Assembly: GCF_964275005.1 (NCBI RefSeq)
Contig: NC_092694.1
Location: 36,405,542 to 36,469,541 of the forward strand
DNA: 64,000 bases
Direction: 5' to 3'
Source of the DNA: Diadema setosum
Lineage: Eukaryota > Echinodermata > Echinoidea > Diadematoida > Diadematidae
A program made the translations under genes and the position numbers. Under the pieces are notes generated by a model. The model saw only the letters and a program-made list of their open reading frames with translations, did no database searches and was not told the origin of the DNA. Of this stretch, positions 24,197 through 35,895 are shown one piece after another. Numbering within the stretch: the stretch's first letter is position 1; the number at the start of each line of letters is the position of its first letter.

Positions 24197-24778
24197 TAAA
24201 GGGGAAATCCAGTCCAAATGTGTTAGTTTGATAAGAAAGAGTACAGTATTACGAGTTCAACTGTAAAATTTCGATCAAAATCGAGTGAAAAATAAGGAAT
24301 TTATGACATTTTGAAGATTCGCTATTTTTTTCAGGACACAGTTCCTGAACGGTCAATATGAATATGCAAATGTCAAAGTGAGTATGTCATTCCCTCACAG
24401 CTTGCCGTATAACCTATACATAAAATGTTGATATTTCTAGTTTTTCATTCAAACGCAATTATGCCCGAGGCTCATATCCGGGTATATCCAACTGATCACT
24501 ATTCTGAAGTTATTCAACCAGGAATAACATCATGTTTCAGACTTTAATGACAGAAACATTGAATTCACGTCATTTTTTTTTTCTATAGGATCAGTGGACA
24601 TTGTGAGGTTATGACATGGTAACCTCACTCAGTTGCATATTATCCACTGTTATACAAGAACTGCAGAAATTAGGAAAACTTCTAAATGTCATAACTTCCT
24701 CATTTTTCATCTAATTTCAGGCAAATTTTTCCTGCTGAACTTGTAAGATTTTACTCTTTTTTATCAGACTAACTTCTA
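24197..24778. mobile_element. MITE-like element with inverted arms
   Basis: The left arm (aaatgtgttagtttgataag ... aggaatttatgacattt) has its inverted counterpart on the right (aaatgtcataacttcctca ... tatcagactaact). The outermost left end ttaaaggggaaatccag has no clear right partner, so the right end is probably truncated. Confidence 0.6.
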
Positions 24779-25518
24779 GAAAAGAGACTTCAAGAAAATT
24801 ATTCTCTCCGAATATAACATTTATGCCTTTACACAATCATCTATAATAGGCCTGCTTGTCGCATACTAATCTCAAGAAGCTTACTTGCGTTCATCATGTT
24901 CATGTGAGCTGGAACAGAGTGGTACATGATAAAGGAGACTTTGTGAGCTCTGTTATATTCTCTAGACAAATATGACAGCAGCTCTGGATAAGACATGTAT
25001 TTTGAACACCAGTCAGTAACACTTTGGAAGCGAAAACGGGTGCTTTGAAGTAATCCGTTTTTTTTTTCTCTTAAAAAGAAAGAAAGAAAGAAAGAACATG
25101 AACGCATCCAAGATTAACGGTCGAAATGTAGACCTTCCGCATTATCAGTAACAAAAGGCAAATGAAAGGAGCAGACTCAAGCAATAGCGTTAGAAAGTCG
25201 CTGATGAAAGGAAGGTTTTTCTCTCACCTCCCTGCTGATAATAAGCTTCGCCGGGGGGGGGGGGGGGGGGGGGGCACGCTGCAACCAGAAATACGAACGT
25301 GTTGGGGTCGCCGTAGTCTGGGCTCGTCTGGGCTCCGTCCCCTTTTGCTTGGTGCGATAAACCAAGAGAGGGCGCAAATTTTCTGATTGCGATAATCGAG
25401 AGACTGCGCGCCCTACGAAAACGGTCCGGGAAGAAAGTTGAATTTTTACGACTTTCAGTCAGATTTTTCTCGGGTATCGCAGTTTTCGGCGTATCGCAAT
25501 CCTCGCCGTGTCACGCCC
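24779..25518. other. Intergenic, poly-G run
   Basis: A 24-base G run at 25251-25274. No gene was recognised. GC content rises towards the foldback element at 25519. Confidence 0.5.
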
Positions 25519-25729
25519 TCATACGGCTAGCCTTTAAACAAGGCGACTCGCTCTGCGTGCCCCCGTATAGCGCGTTTACCCCACAAACCTGTTCGCTGGC
25601 CGGCGAGTGGAGCGAGCCTTTAAACAAGGCGACTCGCTCTGCGTGCCCCCAAGATGGCGTAAATATTCCTCGAGGAATGATAAACGCCAAATAAATTCAA
25701 ACAACAACAACAACAACCCCGTATAGCGC

Positions 25730-25737
25730 GTTTACCC
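25730..25737. repeat. Left target-site duplication of the P-type transposon
   Basis: GTTTACCC lies immediately outside the left TIR and recurs exactly at 35134-35141 outside the right TIR. Eight bases is the duplication length known for P elements. Confidence 0.95.
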
Positions 25738-25768
25738 CACAGAACTCTTACACACATAGAAGAATCAC
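25738..25768 (+). repeat. Left 31-bp terminal inverted repeat of the P-type transposon
   Basis: An exact reverse complement of 35103-35133. Similarity stops sharply at base 32. Confidence 0.95.
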
Positions 25769-25837
25769 ACCCATTCACAACCCACTGAGCTCGGTGTCGC
25801 CACCGCGCACCCCGGATGTGACGCCTCAGTGCACACG

Positions 25838-25859
25838 CCGCCATGTTGCTTAGCAAAAC
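25838..25859. repeat. Subterminal inverted repeat of the P-type transposon, left
   Basis: ccgccatgttgcttagcaaa and the two bases after it match the complement of 35033-35054 at 19 of 22 positions. It lies about 100 bp inside the left end, against about 80 bp inside the right end for its partner. Drosophila P also has subterminal 11-bp inverted repeats. Confidence 0.7.
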
Positions 25860-26775
25860 CTCCGCAGCTCCTCGCGAGCGGTACGGTAAACTCACTGATC
25901 GGACAGTATGACAGCCGCTATAGCCCTTGATATTTACTTGTACTTGTAAACTGTCAAACTGGTACTTCTCAATCCAGCGTTGACCACAGATTCATGTACT
26001 CATTTATATTATTTATTTCACACTCTTCCCTGAAAGTTGTCTGTATTGAAACAGTTGGGTTTTTTTCCTCTTTCGGATAGATCTATTTGACTTCGGAGAC
26101 GTGATCTGCTTTGGTATAAAATAATCCAAGACGCGCGCCTGTCCTTGTCTGTGTCCTGCCATTTTTCTGATACCCCTCTCAACCCTATGTCTTGCATTTT
26201 TCCCCTCCAATGATATTGTAAGAAGATGTGTGTTCGTGCTTTTGATTTTTCTCCCATTAAACAGGTCAAATTAAATTTCCAGTCAGTCCAGTTGTAAAAG
26301 TCAATGATTTGTGGATATGATCATGTAATACGTCTTCCCCATCTGACATATACTCGTTCAACATATTAGAAATTTGGAAGACAACACTATCACCTTAATT
26401 ATCCATATTCCTGCTGTTATCATTATCATTAGTAGTGTGTAGTACAATGTAGTTATCACTATTGCACATATTGGTATAGGAAGCAATAGGCCTATAGGCA
26501 TATAAAACACTGTATATCTATACACATGAAATAAAACAAATCGAGTTCATGCTAGTCACCGACAATTTATTTCACCACACCAATTGTTCAGCGATTTGCA
26601 ACAACACTTGAGAAAGAGCGAATCGCTCAAAAATTTGTGTGCTGTAAATAAATTGTTGGTGATCAACATGAACTTGGTTCCTGTTTTACTTTCGATATCA
26701 TGATATTGCTGCACCAACATGTAGACTACCCGGTACTCAATCAATATATACATACCTATATACATATGTATATAC

Positions 26776-26780
<5 letters not shown>

Positions 26781-26847
<67 letters not shown>

Positions 26848-26857
26848 TGTATAATTA

Positions 26858-26902
<45 letters not shown>

Positions 26903-26938
26903 TCACACACTCACACACACACACACACACACACACAC
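26781..26938. repeat. (TA)n and (CA)n microsatellites inside the P-type transposon
   Basis: Two long TA runs separated by about 25 bases, followed by a CA run. Confidence 0.95.
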
Positions 26939-27269
26939 AAGCATGAACTCCTTTCAAGATTGTCTTCCCACAAAAAAAAAACAGGAAGTTAAGTTGAACA
27001 GAGTTAATTTTCCTGATTTTTTACAATTTATTTGACATTTATCAAGGTCAAAGGTGATTGCTGAGAATCAACCACAGCACAGTGATATACCATTTGCTTG
27101 AAGTACACGTACCATTATCATACCTAATATGGTGGCTATAATCACAGGCAGTACATGCGTCAGGAACATATTATGCAAATGATAGGCAAGACCACCAGTG
27201 TCGCAAATTTGTGACAACTATTGTAATCACAAAAGCAAATGCATATACATCTATAATGGACATGCAATA

Positions 27270-28670
27270 GGGCAACAACATAAAATCCATGAATAATGAA
27301 CACTGTCTGGCAAGAATATCTAAGGCAATACATCAATATAGTGCACAATTTCACTTGCCCTTGATAGCTTCAAGCGTGATTCAAAAAGAAAATCCTAATG
27401 AGTGTAAAAACGCACTATGGTATAGTATGAAAACATATTGTGTTGATCCGCAAGCACTATGGCAACATAAATCTACGAATTATGGACACTGAAAAGAACA
27501 CCAAAGGCATTCCTGGCAACAGTATTACAGGCAATACATTTGTAAATGTAAGATTTCACTTGTACTTGTTAGCTCAGCATGATTCCAAATTAAATCCTTA
27601 GTAATGAGTTTAACAAAAAACTATCCCATACACTGTGTAGTATGAAAACATAATTTGGTAACAACATGTAAGCAAAACAAGTATCGCAGATATATACAAC
27701 AAATGTTGTATATCACGAAAGCAAATGCCTGTATAATCAACTATCATGCAATATAGCAACAACATAAAATCCATAAATAATGAACACTGTCGGGCAAGAA
27801 CATCAAATGCATTCTTGGCATAACAATATCAACTAAAGGCAATACATGAACATCTGTATAAAGTAAGATTTCACACGCACCCGTTTGCTTCAAACGAAAT
27901 TCAAAGTGAAATCTAAAGAGTGTGAAAACATACTACACTGTATCTCAAAGTATGTACATGTAGGCAAAACAAGTGTCACAAATATGACAACTACATGTAT
28001 TGTATATCATGAAAGCAAATGCATGTACAATCACTTAGCATACAATATGGCAGCAAAATAAAACCATGAATAATGGACACTGGCAGGAATATAAACAAAA
28101 AATATCAAAGGCAATACTGTATAATCCAAGATTTCACTTGCACTTGTTCGCTTCAAGCGCAATTCAAAATGAAATCCTTATGAGTATGAAAACATACTAT
28201 GGTATAGTATGAAATGTTAACGTGGCAACAATATGTAGGCAAGACAAGTCTCGCAAATACATGCATGACAACTATTGCATATTGCGAAAGCAATGTTTCA
28301 TGAACATGCATTAAATTGGCAATGTGGCAACAACATAAAAATAAATCCATGAATAATGGACACTGTCTGGCAGGAAATATGAAAGGCATTCTTGGCAATG
28401 ATAACAAAGGCAATACATTCATATAGTGCAAAATTGCACTAAACAACATGTCTTGCTCTTGTTAGGTTAAGCACCATTTAAAATGAAATCCCACAATATA
28501 GTTTGAAAGCATGATGTGGCAACAATATGTTGGCAAGACAAGTATCGCAATTATGACAACTATTGTATAATGCGAAAGAAAATGCATGAATAATGAACTA
28601 ATATGCAATACTGGAGTATGGCAACAATACAAAGTGTGAAATCCATGAATAACGGACACATTCAGTTAGT
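27270..28670. repeat. About 290-bp diverged tandem repeats inside the P-type transposon
   Basis: The landmark ccatgaataatggacactg recurs in diverged form at about 27290, 27478, 27775, 28065, 28351 and 28647. That is four spacings of 286-297 bp and one short unit of 188 bp. Other shared blocks recur in the same order within each unit: ggcaatacat, tttcacttgc, gtatgaaaacata, ggcaagacaagt, and gaaagcaaatgcat. No open frame spans the units. The array lies downstream of the transposase stop codon. Confidence 0.85.
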
Positions 28671-28974
28671 GATGTTTTCCACCATTAATTTTGACAATCT
28701 TGTTTATCCTTTACAAAAGCTTGACACTTTGACAACCATAGTCACCTGTAAGGCATACAAATTTGTACTTGTAAGAAATTTAATGGGAGAAGAAAGTTTG
28801 GTGTACATCATCATTGCAATTATTTAAAATGCTGATCACAACTCAAAGAAGCAACTTATGATATTTTGCCAGTGCATCAGCAAGTGCATCATTAGGAAAA
28901 ACAGTTCAGAATATGTAGGCAAAATCGGGCATGTACACTCTCTCAAAGCTGCGCTGCTATCAAGTCCTCAATTT

Positions 28975-31900
28975 TCAATGATGTCTAAACAGGATCAGCT
29001 TCGATAGGTCCTTTCGAGTAGTTGGTCCGCTGATAACTTCAGTCATGTGTTTGGCAAGGTAGTGCATTCTAATAGTCAGGTAAGAGGCGGCCACTTTCCG
29101 TATCAGAAAGAAGACATGGTTGCAGTCTGCTGGGGCATCGTACATATGATCTGAGAGCGAGGTGAAGATGCTACTTTGCCCAACTTCTCCTAGGACTGCT
29201 GAGCATATGGCATGAGGGAGGTGGCATGACTGAGGTAGTTTGCCTCTGGTTACCTTCAGAAGTCGCTGCAGACACATTTCAGTTCTTTCGCACACTTTGA
29301 CAACATCTCGTGCGGGTCTCACCAAACCACCCCTGTCTTTCTTTCCAAGAAGTCTCCCATTCATGACTTCTCCAGTAGTGAGGGCCGCTGCACATTCTTC
29401 GCACGACAAAGTTCTCTGTGTCATTTTAACTGCGTAACCAGCAATGTACGGGATGACAGCTTTCTTGTACGTAGACAGCTCATTTATGTTCGGTATGTCT
29501 GCGTAGTCATGGTCTGTCATCATGGGAGTTCTTGTTGACAAGTCATACTTGCGAATCAGGTGCTGGTCTGAGTCCATGTTGGGTTCGATGAGCTTCCTTC
29601 TTCCACTTCCCACATGCAGAATGGTTGTACTATCTTGAGGTGTACAATTCCCCCCCATGCCTTGGATCTCATGCCTGATGAGCATTTTTCTGTACAAGGT
29701 GGAGAACTCACGAGCTGTGGGATTGTTGTTGCATCCAAGAGCGGACCTGACTGCACAAAAGAAAAGCTCAAGATGATCTTGGCTCATCTTGTATGTGAGC
29801 AAATACTTTAATTTCGGACATTCTGCACACACCAGCTTGTCGTACAGATGCTTGGTGCTTGTGATCGCTGAAAGGAAGCCTATGAACGGGGTCTTGCGGG
29901 GCGTTTCATGCATTCTTTTGCCATGTGCATCTGTGATGGACTCGAGATATTTGTATGTTCTTTCCACGAAGGGTTTCCATTTGTGTTCATTTTCTGGGCG
30001 GAGGGCAGCTTTGGTATTGCGAGCGATGGGATTGCGTGAGTTCAAAATATCAAAAAGGTGGTCGATTGTGCGAATGAAATGCACTGTAGCTCTGCATCCC
30101 TTGAATTGTGGCAAACCTTGCTCTTCCAGAAATTCCAAAGCATCGGCAACACTTGCACTGAGGGTCTGAGCTGCAATGTTCACCTTCATCTTTTGCTTTC
30201 GCCATTGCATGTGTGGGTTCCGTAGTTTATTTCCAAGTCGCATCCCTTCATCTTCTTGAAGCTTGTGGAGTTCCTTGATGTAGTCCCATCTGATGTTGTT
30301 TCCATCTCCATCTTTGAGGATTCCATTTGCCGCCAGAGTGTTCCGCATCAACTTCAGCATATGACATACATCTAGGAAAACGCTCACTTGATGATCCGGC
30401 TTGAGTGGATGTGGAAAGGAAGGGACAAGGTTGGGCATTTTCATGCTAGCTCCCAATGTTTCCAGCATTGTCACGTGACATGATGGCCCATCACACGTTA
30501 GGGATTCTATCCAAACCCCAACATCGGCTAATTTCTCCAGGCATTGCTGAACGAGGTTAGCACGATCCTTTCCAGACATTCCACGAATGAGAAAGTAACC
30601 AACTGGCAGCTTCCAGTTGGAATTAAGTGGAACAACCATGAACACCAGGGCTTCTGTTGCAAGAGGATTTGTATCATCCTCGCACTCTGTTCCTATGTCG
30701 ACGTACCCATGAACCCTCTTTCCATCCCACTGAACATGTTGTTTAATGGCCATTTCGTCAAGCATGAGACCACATACAAGTTCTTGTCCTCTCTCCTTTG
30801 ATTCCTTCACTTTCTCTTCCAGCGTACTGAAGGCTTCTGCTGTGAAGCCTGGCTTCCCGTCAATGTTACTGTACCACTTACGGATAACAGAAGGATGTGG
30901 CAGCTGTAGGTTGAAGGTCTTTCGTACAAATCTGTATGCTTTGGCTGAGTAAAAGTTCAACGTCAGCGCAAAGGCACGAAGAGCCGGTGGATAATTTTCC
31001 CTCATGGAAACATCTTTGTCTTTCGCTTTGACGAGTCTCTTCATTATTTCTCCAGGCACATCACAGGTTTTCTCCAGCATTTCAAGGCCACTCTCTGAAA
31101 GCATGTTCTTCTTTTTCAATGTACTCACAACCTCCTGCAGAGATATCACCTTTTTCTTTAGTCTGCGTGCTCTGGTCTGAGTTGTCTTCAGGCGCTTCTT
31201 CATGTTTGACATGTGGTCATACATCTTATCAAGTCGACGTTTGATACTTCTTGGGCTGTCACGAATGCTGTAAGTATGATCATGATGAGAGTTCAGCTGC
31301 TTAGGTGGAGCTCTGGGTGCAATTAACACAGATTCATCGCTGCCTTTTGTACCAGGTCCAATGGCTGTTGAAAAATCACTGCTTGTAGCTGGTGGATCAC
31401 AAACTGGGTCTTCTGGTGTGGTTGAAAGCTCATCAAGCATCAACGAGGGGGAGTTTTCTTCTTGCTTGGGTTGTGTGTCTGCTTGGACAGAGTTCCGAGG
31501 AAAAGGGGCCTTGCGTTGTTTGACTGTCTGTGAAAAGATCAATAAAACAACAAACAAAGTAATTATATAGTTCATTTCTTCGTTACAAACAATTCTGATC
31601 AGTGTTATATTGAAATGATCCATCAATAACAGCATACTAAATCCTTCAATAAGTTTTAAGTATGGGCAATGACAGAATGTCTTTTTAAAACAATACAACC
31701 AGTAAGTTACTGAATAAAACAAAATGAAAGAGTACACATCAATTTTTACTGGTTACTAAGAGCACTTTTTTCTTTTTCAAACTGATGTACAGGGCATATG
31801 TCTGCACTTCTGTTTTCATGTCAATCTTTCCGTGAAGTTTAGTCCACTTCCTATTATATCATCCAGCATAATATAATACTTATATAATGCAGGTGTGTGT

Positions 31901-32906
31901 GTATGTGTGTGTGTTCAATTGGACAAACTTTTGAAATGAAAAAAAAAAATCTTCAGCAAACACTTCTCAATTATCTACATGATGAAAATTTACTGGGAAT
32001 TCTATATTGTAACACTGCATCACAGTAGCAAAATATTGTGTACATTAAATAACAATGAAAACATGAATATGCCCACTGCCTCAGCGACCATCAATAATAG
32101 GAAGGGCTTCACAGTAATGACTTGCCATCAACAAATCATGCACATACATGTATGTGTACACAAGGTATAATGGGGTGCACGAAATGGCCCCTCAAGTATC
32201 AGAGTACATGTTTCAAGCCATTCAACATTTCCCCTTTCTTTCTCTCTTCAAATGTCTGTATATGCAGAAATATGTTTTAAATTTGAGTGGTGCTGTATTG
32301 TGACATGTTTGTTACAATGAAGCAAAATATGTAAATGTGTATCATTATTTGTTTATCTTTTGCCACACTCCAAAAGTTGTATGTATCACAATCTATCGTA
32401 AAGACCAAAAAAAACAACAACAAACAAACCAAAAACCAACAACAATAACAACAACAACCAAACAATAAAATGTTCATGAGCAGTCCAAATAACCGTACAG
32501 CTGTATATATTTTTCTTCCATTATCAATGTGTACCAAGTAAAACAAACACAAACATTCAAAGTACAGGTAGCTAGGGCATGATAGAAGCTTGAATCAAGC
32601 TCACCAGCATGGCAAGAACAGAAAAACTATTCCTTCTCTCATTGGCTCATGCATTTGGAATAGTTTGCTTGCATGCAGTCTTGTTTGTTTGCCTCAGTTA
32701 CTTGAAGCCCCTGGTGGACCCAATTTACAATTTTGCAATGAACTTGAATTTTGTGGATATTTGAACCCAGTGTAAGACCAGAAGAAAAATTTATTGACAT
32801 GCAGGGTGTATGTTGATGCAACCTATTGCAAAAAAAAAAATAATAAAATAAAAAATGAAATACAGTGTAAATGAATAAAAAAAAAAAAAAGCTTTCATGT
32901 TCTGGT

Positions 32907-32992
<86 letters not shown>

Positions 32993-34935
32993 TAAAAACC
33001 CCAAATGGCAATGGATCTAAAAACACTTTATCCTGGCGAGGAAAGCGCATGATTTAGAAACAAGACACCAAACAGGTTAGTCATCGCATTCTTCATCAGC
33101 GACCAGGATGCGATGTGATGTTAGATTAAAATCCGTTTCTGAAGCAGACATACACACAAGGGTATACATCTGCTCCTGGTCGGACGGATTTCAAAACTAA
33201 CCTGCTTGTGATGGAATGCGTCTAGACTGGTAGTTGCTGCCACAGTGCATGTTAACCGCGCAGTGTGTCTGTGCACGTTAGGCATAGCAACGACGCATCC
33301 ATGGACTGGTTCCCTCCATGAAGAGCCAAAGATGAAAAAGATGAACCACACACCTCCGGCCCCCAAGGAGACATCCCAGCCAGTAGTTGTGCCTTGTCCG
33401 TGATGGAATACTGTACATCAGACTTTCCTGATAGTCAACGGTCTTTCCCGTAGTCAATCAGACAATCAGACACCAAACAGGTTAGTCATCGCATTCTTCA
33501 TCAGCGACCAGGATGCGATGTGATGGTAGATTAAAATCCGTTTCTGTAGCAGACATACACACAAAGGTATACGTCTGCTCCTGGTCGGACGGATTTCAAA
33601 ACTAAAATTCAAATTTCAAACACCAAACATGCAAAATTAAAATTTGTTCTTCTGCACGTACCCTCATGAGATGTTTTGGAAAGTTGAATAAAGTTGGTAC
33701 AGCATCTGCCCGCAGCCTTGTTGTCTGGCCGGTGCGATCGAAGTACTTCTCTTCAAAGTGGTCAGAACACAAGGTAGAGTATGGTTTGGGAGTCCAGTGG
33801 TCTCTTCTCATGTTCACAATCCATCTTTGGCAAAGAGCAACACCCCTTCTTGGAAATCTAGGATTTTTAACACACAGAGAACATACGATATATGTGAAAA
33901 TTATTACCATATCAGATTTGTATAGACCTCATATTCATAATCATAAAACATGTGTACCTACAACTAAGGCAAGCATGATGATGATTGCATGCATGGACAT
34001 GGTCCATGGAAAGCTCCTGATAAGATTAATAACAAGGCACCGGCAGCTGACAGTCTAGATCTATATATATCCAATAATTACCCCTAACTCTGCTGTAAGA
34101 AGAGACTTACAATGTTACATGTCAGCGCAATAACAGTTAGTGAGTTTATACGCATCGGTCAGGTCTAGCTAATTCAGACAGAAGTAAAAATAAACAGATA
34201 AAGGTTACCAGAAATTCGGCAGAAACTAGAATCTACAGACTCAGTACTGACGTGACACTGACATTACCTTGGCTTGTTGTATAAAGTATAATTTACTAAC
34301 CGTTAGTAGACTTCTAAGTTCTAGTTTGAGTAATATACTAGAATAGTTAAATTTATTCAGTATTATCAATATCATTGAAACTTCAGTCTACCCTATAAGT
34401 ATGTTCGTACTACTACTACTACTACTACTACTACTCTACTTTAATACTAGAATACACAGTCAGTCTAGACAATCTAGTATCTAACGACTGTTGTCACTGA
34501 CACTGGTACTGTGACTCTATAGGTAGACAAGAATAAATCTACGTGTAAAGTTTACACCTACTAAGCTCAAATTTACATAAATAGATAGTACTTTTTCCAT
34601 GTACAAAGCTGTTTGCCCCAACACACAACGTACAGAGTGTAATATAGCCCCAGGGCCAAAATTACTTGATCTTTTTCATTTTGGTAGTTGGTGGTATGTA
34701 AACAGATCGACGGCAAACACAAAATCCAGTGTCTGGGACTACCTTTGCTACTGCGCTCACAAGAAAAAGCCAGCATACGACCGATCCGCCTAACGTTAAT
34801 TTTAACGTTACTTGGGGAATTAATTTACTTGTTATTCTCATCATGGCTTGGTGTCCGTCAAACTTACCTGTGAAATGTTTTTCCACATCCTTTTGTCAAG
34901 CGATTTGTGCAGTTTACAGCCGCACAATACGGCAT
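28975..34935 (-). CDS. THAP-domain P-type transposase (THAP9-like), three exons
   Basis: Exons 34868-34935, 33662-33857 and 28975-31527 join to about 938 residues. Exon 1 ends CACAG|GTAAGTT and exon 2 starts after cctag, rebuilding Arg23 of FHRFP. Exon 2 ends before GTACGT and exon 3 starts after ttttcacag, in phase 0. Residues 1-80 form a THAP zinc finger (Cys4, Cys9, Cys53, His56, then AVPTLF), which in this family binds transposon ends. Basic coiled-coil-like residues follow at about 185-230. Next is the RNase H-like core with Asp345 (LMLDEMA), Asp434 (LTCDGPS) and Glu675 (QDHLELFF). Between these lie FLDVCHMLKLMRN and TIDHLFDILNSRNP, typical of P transposases and THAP9. The frame is intact throughout. 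It should catalyse cut-and-paste transposition in the nucleus. Host domestication is an alternative, but the matching TIRs argue for a resident transposon gene. Confidence 0.93.
31528..33661 (-). other. Intron 2 of the transposase gene, with direct repeats
   Basis: The intron contains a (TA)n(TG)n tract at about 32911-32990 and two direct copies of a 137-140-bp sequence (33064-33203 and 33470-33606), about 405 bp apart. These are nearly identical and share ggttagtcatcgcattcttc and gctcctggtcggacggattt. The sequence between the copies is non-coding, so an inserted repeat or duplication is likely. Confidence 0.75.
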
Positions 34936-35032
34936 TTTAATGCCTCGCTCAGGGTCGGAACGTCAGAAAAACACGGTACAACATGCAGTCACTGTATGTG
35001 GATGTCGTCTGCTGGGATTTGCAAGCAAAAAA

Positions 35033-35054
35033 GTGTTGCTAAGTAAAATGGCGG
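35033..35054. repeat. Subterminal inverted repeat of the P-type transposon, right
   Basis: The partner of 25838-25859 in inverted orientation. It lies between the right TIR and the transposase start codon, where a promoter or transposase-binding site would be expected. Confidence 0.7.
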
Positions 35055-35102
35055 ACGTCACGTGACAATGAGTCGAGCGACGGCGACAAGTACGGGTGGC
35101 GA

Positions 35103-35133
35103 GTGATTCTTCTATGTGTGTAAGAGTTCTGTG
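35103..35133 (-). repeat. Right 31-bp terminal inverted repeat of the P-type transposon
   Basis: An exact reverse complement of 25738-25768. Confidence 0.95.
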
Positions 35134-35141
35134 GTTTACCC
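35134..35141. repeat. Right target-site duplication of the P-type transposon
   Basis: GTTTACCC, identical to 25730-25737. It is followed by cacaaacctg, which continues the foldback arm. Confidence 0.95.
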
Positions 35142-35895
35142 CACAAACCTGTTCGCTGGCCGGCGAGTGGAGCGAGCCGCCTTTATCCACTCGTTCGATC
35201 AGGGATGTGTACTTTTGTCGTTGTTGTTGCTTTATATTCTTTGACAAATTTGCGTACAAATTTGACGCAGAAAATACACACGGCACCAAGGCAAGCCGCG
35301 CGCGCTTGCTAACAAATTTGTACGCAAATTTGTCAAAGAATATAAATTTGTTAGCAAGCGCGCGCGGCTTGCCTTGGTGCCGTGTGTATTTTCTGCGTCA
35401 AATTTGTACGCAAATTTGTCAAAGAATATAAAGCAACAACAACGACAAAAGTACACATCCCTGAACGAGTGGATAAAGGCGGCTCGCTCCACTCGCCGGC
35501 CAACAGGTTTGTGGGGTAAACGCGCTATACGGGGCACGCAGAGCGAGTCGCCTTGTTTCTCGCCGGCCAACAGGTTTGTGGGGTAAACGCGCTATACGGG
35601 GGCACGCAGAGCGAGTCGCCTTGTTTAAAGGCTATCATACGGCTTGTCGCGTACACTGAATCACCCCTACGAGTAAAAAGAGTCCAGAAGCTAGACTAGG
35701 GTCTCCGGTGCGGCTGAACCTGACACGTGAAAGAGGCGGTATAACTATACGGAGAGCGGCATCCATAGCGACCAGAATACCGATTCGTTTTGTTGTGTGT
35801 GTGTGTGTTTTTTTTTTCGTCGATAAATGAAGTTTTTCTCAATAAAACAGTTACAATCAAAGTTTGTCGATACTAATGCGACTTATCATGGGAAT

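Larger units (their letters stand above)
25738..35133 (-). mobile_element. Complete P-superfamily DNA transposon
   Basis: The element is 9,396 bp. Its ends are perfect 31-bp inverted repeats starting CACAGAACTC (25738-25768 and 35103-35133), flanked by the 8-bp duplication GTTTACCC. Both lengths match the Drosophila P element. The minus strand carries a three-exon THAP-type transposase whose start codon lies 198 bp inside the right end. Subterminal inverted repeats (25838-25859 and 35033-35054, 19 of 22 matching) follow the TIRs. The 3.2-kb 3' flank holds microsatellites and about 290-bp tandem repeats. It is inserted in a foldback element whose empty-site sequence can be read directly across the duplication. 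Confidence 0.95.
25519..35643. mobile_element. Foldback (MULE-like) element interrupted by a P-type transposon
   Basis: TCATACGGC flanks the element on both sides (25519-25527 and 35635-35643), a 9-bp target duplication. The inverted ends run TAGCCTTTAAACAAGGCGAC inward and contain repeated modules: gactcgctctgcgtgccc, gtatagcgcgtttacccc, and acctgttcgctggccggcga. Without the P-type insertion the element would be about 0.7 kb. Its centre (35217-35460) is a strong palindrome with three copies of acgcaaatttgtcaaagaat. A 9-bp duplication with long modular arms fits the MULE superfamily; that class is inferred. No transposase of its own was seen. Confidence 0.85.

Noticed and set aside
25251-25274. 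24-base G run as a functional G-quadruplex region
   Set aside because: Homopolymer G runs also occur at 36.5, 38.7 and 41.0 kb in this window and their lengths may be sequencing-sensitive. There is no gene or promoter nearby to support a role.
27270-28670. CRISPR-like array
   Set aside because: Repeats of about 290 bp, diverged and inside a eukaryotic transposon, do not have the short identical repeats and unique spacers of CRISPR.
29240-30952. Several plus-strand open frames of 65-126 codons
   Set aside because: Shadows of the minus-strand transposase exon.
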